Part shown: positions 1 through 7,482 of the stretch, in pieces
Numbering within the stretch: position 1 is the stretch's first letter
Layout of the letters: each line of letters opens with the position of its first letter
Program-made: the position numbers and the translations under genes
Assembly: GCA_903837595.1 (NCBI GenBank)
Contig: CAILVI010000067.1
Coordinates: forward strand, 1 to 40,306
Reading direction: 5' to 3'
Source of the DNA: an uncultured Thiodictyon sp.
GTDB lineage: Bacteria > Pseudomonadota > Gammaproteobacteria > Chromatiales > Chromatiaceae
Length of the DNA: 40,306 bases
Notes under the pieces: generated by a model
What the model was told of the DNA's origin: nothing
Databases searched by the model: none
What the model saw: only the letters and a program-made list of their open reading frames with translations

Positions 1-954
1 ATGTGGTTCGTCCCCGATCCCATCACGCTCGCGCCGGCGGCCAAGGCCAACCTCGGCAAGAAGATGGAGCTGTATACCGGCATGATGGAGAACATGGATT
101 TTCACGTTGGCCGGCTCATCGATCATCTCAAGAAGATCGGTGAGTATGACAATACCCTATTCATCGTGTTCGGCGACAATGGTGCCGAGGGCAACGATTT
201 GTTCAAGATGATCGCGGGCTCGCCCGGGTCGCGTGACTTCCTCTTCGCGGCGATCAAGTGGTCGCAGACCCACCCGAATGCCTGGGGCGATCCGGGCTCC
301 TATGTCAGCTATGGCCCGATGTGGGCACAGGTGTCAATGACGCCCTTCAGTCAGTACAAGGGCTGGGTGGCGGAGGGCGGCATCCGCAACGCACTCATCG
401 TCAGCGGTCCGACGGTCGAACGGCCAAAGGGGAGTATCAACCATGGGCTCATGCACGTGGCCGATATCATGCCGACCCTTCTGGAGATTGCCGGCGTCGA
501 TTACCCAAAGAGCAATGCGGGGCGACCGGTCCCCAGGCTCATCGGCCATTCCTGGAACCGCGTGTTGAGAGGACAGGCGCAGTCGCCGCGCGGCGCGCAA
601 GACTATCTCGCCTGGGAACTCTTTGGCAATCGCGCGGTGCGGCAGGGGGAGTGGAAGCTGCGTTGGCAATACAAGCCGTTTGGCAAGGCCGCGTGGGAGC
701 TTTTCAACCTCGCCGCGGACCCCGCCGAGCGCAAGGACCTGGCCGCTGAGCGCCCCGACAAGGTGCGCCAGATGGTTGGGCTCTGGGACAGCTATGTCCG
801 CACCAATAACGTGATCCTGCCCAGCCGCTCCACGTTTGAAACCCTTGAGGATCAGCTTCCGCCGCGTGTCCCGGACGACCCTGGCTATCCGCCGCTGGTC
901 CATAAGCGGCAGTTCGTGCCACCCGCCGACATGGTGGCCGATCCTAAGCCTTGA
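1..954 (+). CDS. sulfatase (arylsulfatase family), C-terminal part, 5' truncated by window edge
   Basis: This is the C-terminal 317 residues of an alkaline-phosphatase-fold sulfatase that hydrolyses sulfate esters. The window edge cuts it, so the ATG at base 1 need not be the start, and the N-terminal metal site and CxPSR formylglycine motif lie outside. Visible family marks are the strand before 'FGDNGAEG' (about residues 55-63), which carries the conserved Asp-Asn metal ligands, and 'KGWVAEGGIRNALIVSGP' (about 120-137), matching the K...EGG(I/V)R block. The tail 'YLAWELFGNRAVRQGEWKL' (about 203-221) and the following ELFNLAADPAE segment are typical of arylsulfatase C-terminal domains. It is followed after 49 bases by a secreted beta-barrel-type gene on the same strand. 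Activity would need formylglycine conversion by an enzyme elsewhere; the SUMF1-like protein at 31883 looks unsuited to this. Confidence 0.9.
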   Translation: MWFVPDPITLAPAAKANLGKKMELYTGMMENMDFHVGRLIDHLKKIGEYDNTLFIVFGDNGAEGNDLFKMIAGSPGSRDFLFAAIKWSQTHPNAWGDPGSYVSYGPMWAQVSMTPFSQYKGWVAEGGIRNALIVSGPTVERPKGSINHGLMHVADIMPTLLEIAGVDYPKSNAGRPVPRLIGHSWNRVLRGQAQSPRGAQDYLAWELFGNRAVRQGEWKLRWQYKPFGKAAWELFNLAADPAERKDLAAERPDKVRQMVGLWDSYVRTNNVILPSRSTFETLEDQLPPRVPDDPGYPPLVHKRQFVPPADMVADPKP

Positions 955-1003
955 GCGTTGCCGATCCACGAATGACTGATTCCTCAAGAAGGCTGGAGAT
1001 CTC

Positions 1004-1999
1004 ATGTACACAAACGAAGCTCAGATGAAACAGGCGGCCGGGTGGTCCTGGTTGGCGGTCATTACGCTGCTCGCCATGGGCGTGCTAAGGCCGGCGGTCG
1101 CCCAAACGCCGGCGCGCTTCTATTGGGATACCCTGTCGGGTTCCAATGCGGTGCCGCTCATCTTCGAATCGATCAATGGCAACACCAATCCCTTCGATCC
1201 GGCGCATATCGTGACACCGAATGCGGACTTTAACGCCACCATGGCCATCGCCGGTTACGCGCGCACCTTTTCATTGTTCGATCGCTCGGCCATGGCGGCC
1301 ATCCTCCTGCCCATGGGGCGCATCTCGGGCGACGTGACCGTGGCCGGCAGGACGTTCCGCCAATCGGCCAGCGGCTTTGGCGACCCGATGCTCGAGTTCA
1401 ACATCAATGTCCTGGGTCCACCGGCGCAGAAGAACATCCCTGACGTCATGCGCTACGAGCCGGGATTCTCCGTGGACCTGCTGGCCGACCTGGCGCTGCC
1501 AATCGGCGAATACAACAGCAAACAACCACTGAACCTTGGCCAGAACCGCTGGTATGGGCGCTTCGGTCTGCCCGTCACCTGGCAGCTTGGTCCATGGGTG
1601 CCGGGCCGGCGAACGACCCTGGAGCTACTGCCCGCCGTTTGGCTCTTCGGCGACAATTCCAATTTTGTCGGGCAGACCATGAAGACAGCGCCGATGTTTC
1701 AGTTGGACGCGCACCTGACGCGCGACCTCACCGAGAACTTATGGGCTTCGCTGGACGGTGCCTGGTTCAGCGGCGGCAAGGCGACCATCAATGGCGTCTC
1801 CGGCAAGCCACTCAATAACATCGGTGTCGGTCTCACGCTCGGCTATGTGATCAATAATAACCTGAATCTGACCCTCGGTTACAAGTCGACGATTAACGAT
1901 AATGCCCCTGATGCGCTGCGCATGGATGGCTTCATGGCTACGCTCGTGTACGGATGGCATCCCCTCATTGAAGGCTCGCGAAGACTCAAGAGCGAGTAG
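1004..1999 (+). CDS. secreted outer-membrane-type protein, phenol-degradation MetA-like family
   Basis: The protein has 331 residues. A signal peptide follows a short N-terminal stretch: residues 8-34 contain a positively flanked hydrophobic core and end at 'AVAQ', a good signal peptidase I site. The mature part is a series of alternating amphipathic strands rich in Gly, Asn and aromatic residues ('GVGLTLGYVINNNLNLTLGYKS' style near the C-terminus), as in the transporter-like PF13557 family named after a phenol-degradation MetA gene. Such proteins are predicted outer-membrane beta-barrels, and substrates are mostly unknown. The ATG at 1004 has GGAG seven bases upstream; ATG at 1025 would give a more conventional signal peptide. 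It follows the sulfatase by 49 bases, so co-transcription is possible. It is unrelated to homoserine succinyltransferase MetA at 22817. Confidence 0.75.
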   Translation: MYTNEAQMKQAAGWSWLAVITLLAMGVLRPAVAQTPARFYWDTLSGSNAVPLIFESINGNTNPFDPAHIVTPNADFNATMAIAGYARTFSLFDRSAMAAILLPMGRISGDVTVAGRTFRQSASGFGDPMLEFNINVLGPPAQKNIPDVMRYEPGFSVDLLADLALPIGEYNSKQPLNLGQNRWYGRFGLPVTWQLGPWVPGRRTTLELLPAVWLFGDNSNFVGQTMKTAPMFQLDAHLTRDLTENLWASLDGAWFSGGKATINGVSGKPLNNIGVGLTLGYVINNNLNLTLGYKSTINDNAPDALRMDGFMATLVYGWHPLIEGSRRLKSE

Positions 2000-2019
2000 C
2001 CGGGCCATCCTGATGGACC

Positions 2020-3084
2020 TCAGGCGGTATATTCCTCAAAGATATCGCGGAACCGGGCATGGTGCTCCAGGAAGGTCGCCAGAATGGCCGGATCAAAGTG
2101 CGCAGGCGCAGTGCGGCCGTCGCCGTGGGTTATGATGTCCATGGTCTGGCGATGGTCGAGGGGGGGCTTGTATGGGCGACGGCTGCGCAGCGCGTCATAG
2201 ATGTCGCAGATGTTCATGATGCGCGCTGCCAGCGGAATGGCCTCACCGCGCAGGCCCTGCGGATAACCCCCGCCATCCCAACGCTCGTGGTGGCTCAGCG
2301 CGATCTCGGCGCCCATCTTGAGATAGGGCGAGGTGCCGTTGCCGAGGATCCGGGCGCCCATCGTGGTGTGTTGCCGCATGATCTCCCACTCGTCCGGCGT
2401 CAAGGCGCCCGGCTTGAGCAGCACCCGGTCGGGGATGCCGATCTTGCCGATGTCGTGCATCGGGCTCGCGAAAAAAATCGTATCCACGAAGCCGCTATCC
2501 AGGCCGAGCAGTCCGGCCAGCACACGGCTGAAGGCGCTGATACGCTGCACGTGAGAGCCAAGGTCCTCATCCTTGTGCTCCGCCGCGCGCGTCATGGTGA
2601 AAATGGTTTCCAGATAGCTGTCCTGCAGGGCGCTGGTCCGCTCCAGCACGCGTTGTTCCAGCGCGTCGTTGCATTGGTGCAATTCATTGTGCAGCAGGCG
2701 CACCTCCAGCAGGTTGCGCACCCGCGCCAGTACCTCGGGCAGCTCGAATGGCTTGCTGACGAAATCGCGTGCGCCGGCTTTAAGCGCCAGCAGCTTTTGT
2801 CCTGGTTGGGCGCTGATCACCAGCACCGGCAGGTATCCGTCCGGTTCGATCGCCTTGAGCCCTTCCATTACCTGGAAGCCGTCCATCTCCGGCATCAGCA
2901 GATCGAGCAGGATGAGGTCGTAGCGATGCTGGGCATGCAGGGCGCAGACGGTGCACGGGTCCATCGTCGAGGTGACGGAGCGATACCCGGCGGAACCCAG
3001 CATGCGTGTGAGCAATGTGACATTCACTTCCAGATCGTCAACGATCAGGATGCCGGCGTTCAGAATTGCCGATGGATCGATCAT
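2020..3084 (-). CDS. two-component response regulator with HD-GYP c-di-GMP phosphodiesterase output
   Basis: This RpfG-type regulator has 354 residues. The N-terminal receiver (about 10-130) has the acidic pair D16-D17, phospho-acceptor D61 in 'LILLDLLMP' and K111 in 'SKPFE'. A helical linker (about 133-158) follows, then an HD-GYP domain. The HD dyad is H210-D211 in 'MHDIGKIGIPDR', 'HHERWDGGGYP' (265-275) supplies the GYP motif, and 'DIYDALRSRRPYK' follows. All metal-binding motifs look intact, so hydrolysis of cyclic di-GMP is the expected activity, switched by phosphorylation. It is the last gene of a tightly packed four-gene signalling unit; the preceding kinase stop overlaps a possible TTG start at 3090, and the ATG at 3084 is two bases past that stop. 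I chose the ATG, but TTG coupling by a 4-base overlap is possible. Confidence 0.92.
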   Translation of the reverse strand: MIDPSAILNAGILIVDDLEVNVTLLTRMLGSAGYRSVTSTMDPCTVCALHAQHRYDLILLDLLMPEMDGFQVMEGLKAIEPDGYLPVLVISAQPGQKLLALKAGARDFVSKPFELPEVLARVRNLLEVRLLHNELHQCNDALEQRVLERTSALQDSYLETIFTMTRAAEHKDEDLGSHVQRISAFSRVLAGLLGLDSGFVDTIFFASPMHDIGKIGIPDRVLLKPGALTPDEWEIMRQHTTMGARILGNGTSPYLKMGAEIALSHHERWDGGGYPQGLRGEAIPLAARIMNICDIYDALRSRRPYKPPLDHRQTMDIITHGDGRTAPAHFDPAILATFLEHHARFRDIFEEYTA

Positions 3085-3086
3085 AG

Positions 3087-5189
3087 TCAATCGCTCTCTT
3101 CATAGTTTGCCGGGTCGCCGGCGTCAGTCGTATCGTCCAGCGTCGGCGCCGTTAGGGAATCATCGCTCACGCTCAATTCAAACCAGAAGGTGCTGCCCAT
3201 CCCGATGGCACTGTCCACCCCGATGACACCCCCCATCAGTTCCACCAGCCGCTTGGCCAGCACCAGGCCGATCCCCGTGCCTTCCTCGCCGCCCGTCTCC
3301 TGCCCGAGGCGATTGAACGCCTGAAAGAGCTGCGCCAGTTGCTCCGGGGCCAGTCCCGCCCCGGTGTCTCTGACGCTCACGCGCACGCGTCCCGGCGCCG
3401 CCGCGGCGCAGTCCACCTCGACCGTTCCCGTCCCCTCCGTGTTGTTATATTTGATCGCGTTGGACAGCAGGTTGATCAGCACCTGCTTCACCCGCAGCGG
3501 ATCGGCATAGACACTATAGGGCGTATCGCACTGGCGGATAGTGACCTGAATGCCACGCTGGCGCGCTTGCGGCACGATCATGTCCCGGCACTCGCGGATC
3601 ACCTGCGCCAGCAACACGGGCTGCAATGCTATCGGGGTCAGCGCCACCGGTGTCAGCGACACCGGCGTCAGAGACCCTGGCGCCCGTGCGGACTCGACCT
3701 TCTCGAGATTCAGTATCTCGTTGATCAAACTCAGCAGATGCCAGCCGGCCTGAATGATCTGGGTGATGCTCTCCTGTTGGGTGGGGGTCGGCGGTGAGGT
3801 ATCGAACTCCAGCAGTTGGGCGAAGCCGAGGATGGCATTGAGCGGGCTGCGCAGCTCATGGGTCATGCAGGAAAGGAATTCGGACTTGGCGCGATTGGCG
3901 CGATCGGCCTCAGACCTGGCGCACTCCAACTCATGGGTCCGCATCTCGACCAGTTGCTCCAGGTGGTGGCGATGGTGATCCAGTTCCTCGGCGTCGTGCT
4001 TCGCCTCGGTGATGTCCTCGTAGACACCCAGCAGGCCGATGACCTGATGGCCTTCATCACGCACCGACACCTTTGAGGTGCGCAGCCAGATCCGGTTACC
4101 GTCGGGCGTCGACTGCGGCTCCTCATAATTCAGCTTGGGATGGCCAGACGCCATCACCGCCTGATCGTCGGCGCGATAGATGTCGGCCTGATCTGCCCAT
4201 GCCAGGTCACGGTCCGTCTTACCGATGAGATCGTCCGAATCGGAGCATCCGGCATCTTTCGCGAATTGGGGATTACAGCCCAGATAGCGCGAATCGCGGT
4301 CCTTCCAGAAGACGCGGGCCGGCACACTTTCCAGGACCGACTGGAGCAGGTCGCGGGATTTCTGAAGCGCGATCTCCACCTGTTTGCGTTCAGTGATGTC
4401 GGTATGCGTGATGACCGCGCCCCCGGCATCGCGTACCAGCGGCGTGACACTCATCTTGAACCAGCGTTGTTGCTGAGGCGAATGACAGGGAAGCTCCATG
4501 TGGAAGTCACTCAGGCGCCCATCCAATACGGCGCGAATGCCGTTGCCGGCGCATAGGGCGTCATCATCCAATGCGCAGTCGGTGCTGCTCCAGCAGACCG
4601 CCAGATAATCGGCGCCGATGCCGGTGCCCGGTGTCGGCTGGCCCGGTTCGATCCCATTCTCCGACGCGACCCGCTGCCAAGGCATGTTGACCGCAAGGAT
4701 GACTCCTTCGCGATCTACGACGGCGATTTCGGCGCTGACTGAGTCCAGGATCGTGCGATTGAACGCCAGGCTCTCGCGCAGTGACTGCTGCGCTCGTGCC
4801 TCGTCAAGGGCGCGGGTCAAGACTGGGCCGACTTGCGACAGTTGATGCTTTAGGACATAGTCGATCGCCCCCTGGCGTAGCGCCTCAAAGGCGGCGGACT
4901 CCGGGATGGTGCCGGAAACGAAGATGAACGGTACCTCGGGGCAGCGCGCGTGGGCCAGCGCCAGCGCGCTTTGGCCAGAATACAAGGGGAGGGTCCAGTC
5001 GGCCAGGATAGCGTCGGGTAACCGTTCGTTGAGTGCAGCAGTGAGTCCCGGCGCGTCCTCCACCCGTCGTATCACGATAGCGAGGCCGAGCTCCGCCAAG
5101 GCATCGGCGATCAGTTCGGCATCGGTTGCCGAGTCCTCGACCAGGATCAAATCGATGGGGTGCCGCGGCACCCGCTCTTGAGCGCTCAT
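3087..5189 (-). CDS. receiver-PAS-PAS histidine kinase
   Basis: This 700-residue cytoplasmic kinase has no membrane segment. From the ATG at 5189: N-terminal receiver (about 10-130) with phospho-acceptor D64 in 'ILADWTLP'; PAS domain (about 140-268) ending in 'HTDITERKQ'; second PAS/PAC domain (about 280-400) ending in 'VYEDITEAKH'; coiled coil; HisKA with H444 in 'FLSCMTHELRSPLNAILGF'; and an ATPase domain with N577 ('LLSNAIKY'), 'DTGAG' (D608) and G-box 'GTGIGL' (637-642). A proline-rich repeat lies between HisKA and the ATPase core. The ATG overlaps the upstream receiver stop as ATGA, which argues for this start over one 12 codons upstream. The likely path is phosphate from the upstream kinase/receiver pair to this N-terminal receiver, and output through the HD-GYP regulator next door. 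That path is inference from gene order. Confidence 0.92.
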   Translation of the reverse strand: MSAQERVPRHPIDLILVEDSATDAELIADALAELGLAIVIRRVEDAPGLTAALNERLPDAILADWTLPLYSGQSALALAHARCPEVPFIFVSGTIPESAAFEALRQGAIDYVLKHQLSQVGPVLTRALDEARAQQSLRESLAFNRTILDSVSAEIAVVDREGVILAVNMPWQRVASENGIEPGQPTPGTGIGADYLAVCWSSTDCALDDDALCAGNGIRAVLDGRLSDFHMELPCHSPQQQRWFKMSVTPLVRDAGGAVITHTDITERKQVEIALQKSRDLLQSVLESVPARVFWKDRDSRYLGCNPQFAKDAGCSDSDDLIGKTDRDLAWADQADIYRADDQAVMASGHPKLNYEEPQSTPDGNRIWLRTSKVSVRDEGHQVIGLLGVYEDITEAKHDAEELDHHRHHLEQLVEMRTHELECARSEADRANRAKSEFLSCMTHELRSPLNAILGFAQLLEFDTSPPTPTQQESITQIIQAGWHLLSLINEILNLEKVESARAPGSLTPVSLTPVALTPIALQPVLLAQVIRECRDMIVPQARQRGIQVTIRQCDTPYSVYADPLRVKQVLINLLSNAIKYNNTEGTGTVEVDCAAAAPGRVRVSVRDTGAGLAPEQLAQLFQAFNRLGQETGGEEGTGIGLVLAKRLVELMGGVIGVDSAIGMGSTFWFELSVSDDSLTAPTLDDTTDAGDPANYEESD
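3615..3674 (-). repeat. four in-frame 15-base tandem repeats inside the kinase gene
   Basis: Four consecutive 15-base units encode SLTPV, SLTPV, ALTPI and ALQPV. They sit between the HisKA helices and the ATPase domain (about residues 506-525 of the kinase). Each unit keeps the reading frame, so copy-number change would lengthen or shorten the linker without breaking the gene. Confidence 0.75.
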
Positions 5190-5638
5190 CGGGTGTCGCC
5201 GGGAGCGCGGTTGAGCAGCATCCAATAGAGCCCCATCTGACCTACGACCGACATGAATGCCTCTGATTCGACCGGTTTGACCAGATAACTGTTGACCCCC
5301 AGGTCGTAGGCGCGCACCACGTCCACCTCCTCGTGGGAGGAGGTTAGCACCACCACCGGGAGGCGGCGCGTGCGCTCATCGGCGCGCAGGGCGCGCAACA
5401 CATCGAGCCCATCCACCCGCGGCAGCCGCAGATCGAGCAGGACAAGGCGCAGGCGGTTGCCGGCCGCGGCCGCTTCGGCGCCGTGGCCGAACAGAAAGTC
5501 GAGTGCCTCGGCACCGTCCTTGACCCACTGCACCTGGTTGACCAGACGCGCCTGGCGCAGCGCGTCCATGGTCATTTCGGCATCGGCGGCGTTGTCTTCC
5601 ACCAATAGGATCTGCAATTCCTGCTCATGCTTCTTCAT
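5186..5638 (-). CDS. single-domain response regulator, Rcp1-like
   Basis: The 150-residue protein is only a receiver domain. It has the acidic pair E14-D15, phospho-acceptor D69 in 'LVLLDLRLP', T99 in 'VVVLTSS', and K121 in 'YLVKPVES'. The 'PRVDGLDVL' and 'LPVVVLTSS' blocks are typical of the Rcp1 group, which partners PAS or phytochrome-type histidine kinases. The open frame extends upstream, but translation from ATG 5638 is supported: it lies one base beyond the stop of the upstream kinase and gives a standard receiver N-terminus. The stop overlaps the downstream kinase ATG by four bases. It probably shuttles phosphate between the two kinases of this unit. Confidence 0.92.
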   Translation of the reverse strand: MKKHEQELQILLVEDNAADAEMTMDALRQARLVNQVQWVKDGAEALDFLFGHGAEAAAAGNRLRLVLLDLRLPRVDGLDVLRALRADERTRRLPVVVLTSSHEEVDVVRAYDLGVNSYLVKPVESEAFMSVVGQMGLYWMLLNRAPGDTR

Positions 5639-5639
5639 G

Positions 5640-7280
5640 CTATGGGTCCTGCGTAACGGGGGGGGTGACGGATGGCAGGGGCAGGGCGAAGTGCAGCGTA
5701 GCGCCCGCGTCCGGGGTGCCCTCGCCCCAGATACGGCCGTGGTGGCGTTGCAGGATGCGTGCGACGATGGCCAGACCGCAGCCGACACCCTCGAATTCAT
5801 CCTCGCGGTGCAGCCGCTGGAAGACACCAAACAGCTTGCCGGCATACTGCATGTCGAAACCGGCGCCATCGTCCTTGACCCAATAGAGGCATTCCCCGCC
5901 TTGCGTGTGGCCGCCGACCTCGATGTGTGCGGTCTGGCGTCGGCGCGAGAACTTGAAGGCATTGCTGAGCAGGTTCACCCAGACCTGCCGCATCATGGCG
6001 GCGTCGCCCCAGGCGCGCGGTAGTGGGGCGCAGGCAAAGACGATTGAGCGCTGCGGTTCGGCGGCGCGCAGTTCGTCGGCCACGCCCGTAACCATGGCGC
6101 CCATGTCCAGCGGTTGCAGGACGACCTCGCGCCGTCCCATGCGCGAGAATGCCAGCAGATTGTCGATCAATCGCCCCATGCGCTGCGCGTTGTCCCGCAC
6201 CACCTGGAGTTGGCGTCGCCCCTCCTCGTCGAGCCGCTCGCCATAGCCGATGATCACCTTGCGCGAGAAGCCATCGATGGCGCGCAGGGGCGCACGCAGG
6301 TCGTGGGAGACCGAGTAGGCGAAGTCCTCCAACTCCTTGTTGGCCTCCAAGAGTGCGGCGTTCTTCTCCTGCAGCACCTGTTCCAGGCATAAGTGTTCTG
6401 TGATGTCCCGGGCGGCGGCAAACACCCCCTGGAGTTTTCTGTCCCGATCATAGAAGGTGGTGGCATTGTAGGAGACCACGGTCTCCTTCCCATCGCGGGA
6501 GCGTGCGGTGAGCTCGTAATTGGTGATCTTCTTTTCGCTCAGTACCTGTTTGATGCCCGCCTCGGCCCGCGCCGGATCGGTGAAGCAGTTGCTGAACGGG
6601 GCGCCGATCAGTTCGTCGCGCGTGCAGCCGGTGAGTGCCTCCATCTGTTTGTTGACGTCAGTGATGATGCCGAATTGATCGGTAGTCATGAGCGCGTCGC
6701 TGTTGGATTCGAAGAGCGAGCGCGTATAAAATTGATGGTCGCGCAGGCGCTGACTGAGCACCTGCTGCTCGGCCTCGACCTGCTTGCGCGCGGTGTTGTC
6801 GGTACCGATCAGCAGGTAGCCGATGATGGCGTCCTGCGCGTCGCGCAGCGCCGTCACCGACACCACGGCCGGGAAACGGCTGCCGTCCTGGCGGATGTAG
6901 GTCAGCTCGTAGATGTCCTCGATGCCGCGTGAGGCCTTGAAGACCAAGGCCTCGAAGCCCGGCGTGATCGGGGTTTCCAGCTCAACGCTCAACGCCTTGG
7001 CGCGGGCGATCACCTCCTGAGGATCGGAGATGTCGGCCGGGGTGATCTTGTTCACCACGTCGGCGGCGTCGTAGCCCAGCATGCGCTCTGCGCCGACGTT
7101 GAAGATCTGGATGACGCCCTGCGCGTCGGTGGCGATGCTGGAGAAATTGGCGCTATTGAAGATCGCGTCCTGCAAGGCCCCGGTCTTCAGCAACGCCTCC
7201 TGGCGTCGGATCTCGGCGCGGCCGGTCGGTGGGCCGTCGGTGGGTGTGGGATTGGCTGGATCGCGGATTGCGTGGGTCAT
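5640..7280 (-). CDS. PAS-PAS histidine kinase, phytochrome-type catalytic core
   Basis: This soluble kinase has 546 residues. A PAS/PAC domain spans about 35-165 (ending 'IGTDNTARKQ'), a second about 180-295 (ending 'AARDITEHL'). HisKA carries H326 in 'SVSHDLRAPLRAIDGFSR', the signature of kinases related to phytochrome kinases. The ATPase domain has N440 ('LLSNAFKFS'), D471 in 'DDGAGFD', and the glycine loop 'GVGCGLAI' (498-505). There is no GAF/PHY chromophore module, so the signal is whatever the PAS domains sense; no haem or flavin ligand can be assigned by eye. It is first in the four-gene unit and ends one base before the receiver ATG. The ATG at 7280 has only a weak Shine-Dalgarno. Confidence 0.92.
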   Translation of the reverse strand: MTHAIRDPANPTPTDGPPTGRAEIRRQEALLKTGALQDAIFNSANFSSIATDAQGVIQIFNVGAERMLGYDAADVVNKITPADISDPQEVIARAKALSVELETPITPGFEALVFKASRGIEDIYELTYIRQDGSRFPAVVSVTALRDAQDAIIGYLLIGTDNTARKQVEAEQQVLSQRLRDHQFYTRSLFESNSDALMTTDQFGIITDVNKQMEALTGCTRDELIGAPFSNCFTDPARAEAGIKQVLSEKKITNYELTARSRDGKETVVSYNATTFYDRDRKLQGVFAAARDITEHLCLEQVLQEKNAALLEANKELEDFAYSVSHDLRAPLRAIDGFSRKVIIGYGERLDEEGRRQLQVVRDNAQRMGRLIDNLLAFSRMGRREVVLQPLDMGAMVTGVADELRAAEPQRSIVFACAPLPRAWGDAAMMRQVWVNLLSNAFKFSRRRQTAHIEVGGHTQGGECLYWVKDDGAGFDMQYAGKLFGVFQRLHREDEFEGVGCGLAIVARILQRHHGRIWGEGTPDAGATLHFALPLPSVTPPVTQDP

Positions 7281-7482
7281 CGCCGGCAGCTCGTGTGGTG
7301 TGACTGAGCGAGGCTTCGTCCCCGACGGAAGCGTCGAAGGCGGCGTTGGGCGGCCCGGGCTGGGCCTTGATGGGTGTATCGGTCCCGGTCGTTGGTCGGG
7401 TCTGCGGACCCGCCGGCCCTGACCGACATGGTAGACCTACCCCGCGTGCGTTGCTGGCGGACGTCAGGCCGGTCGCCCGGAA

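Noticed and set aside
2059-3105. A 348-codon plus-strand frame
   Set aside because: It is antisense to the HD-GYP regulator, whose receiver and HD-GYP motifs are clear.
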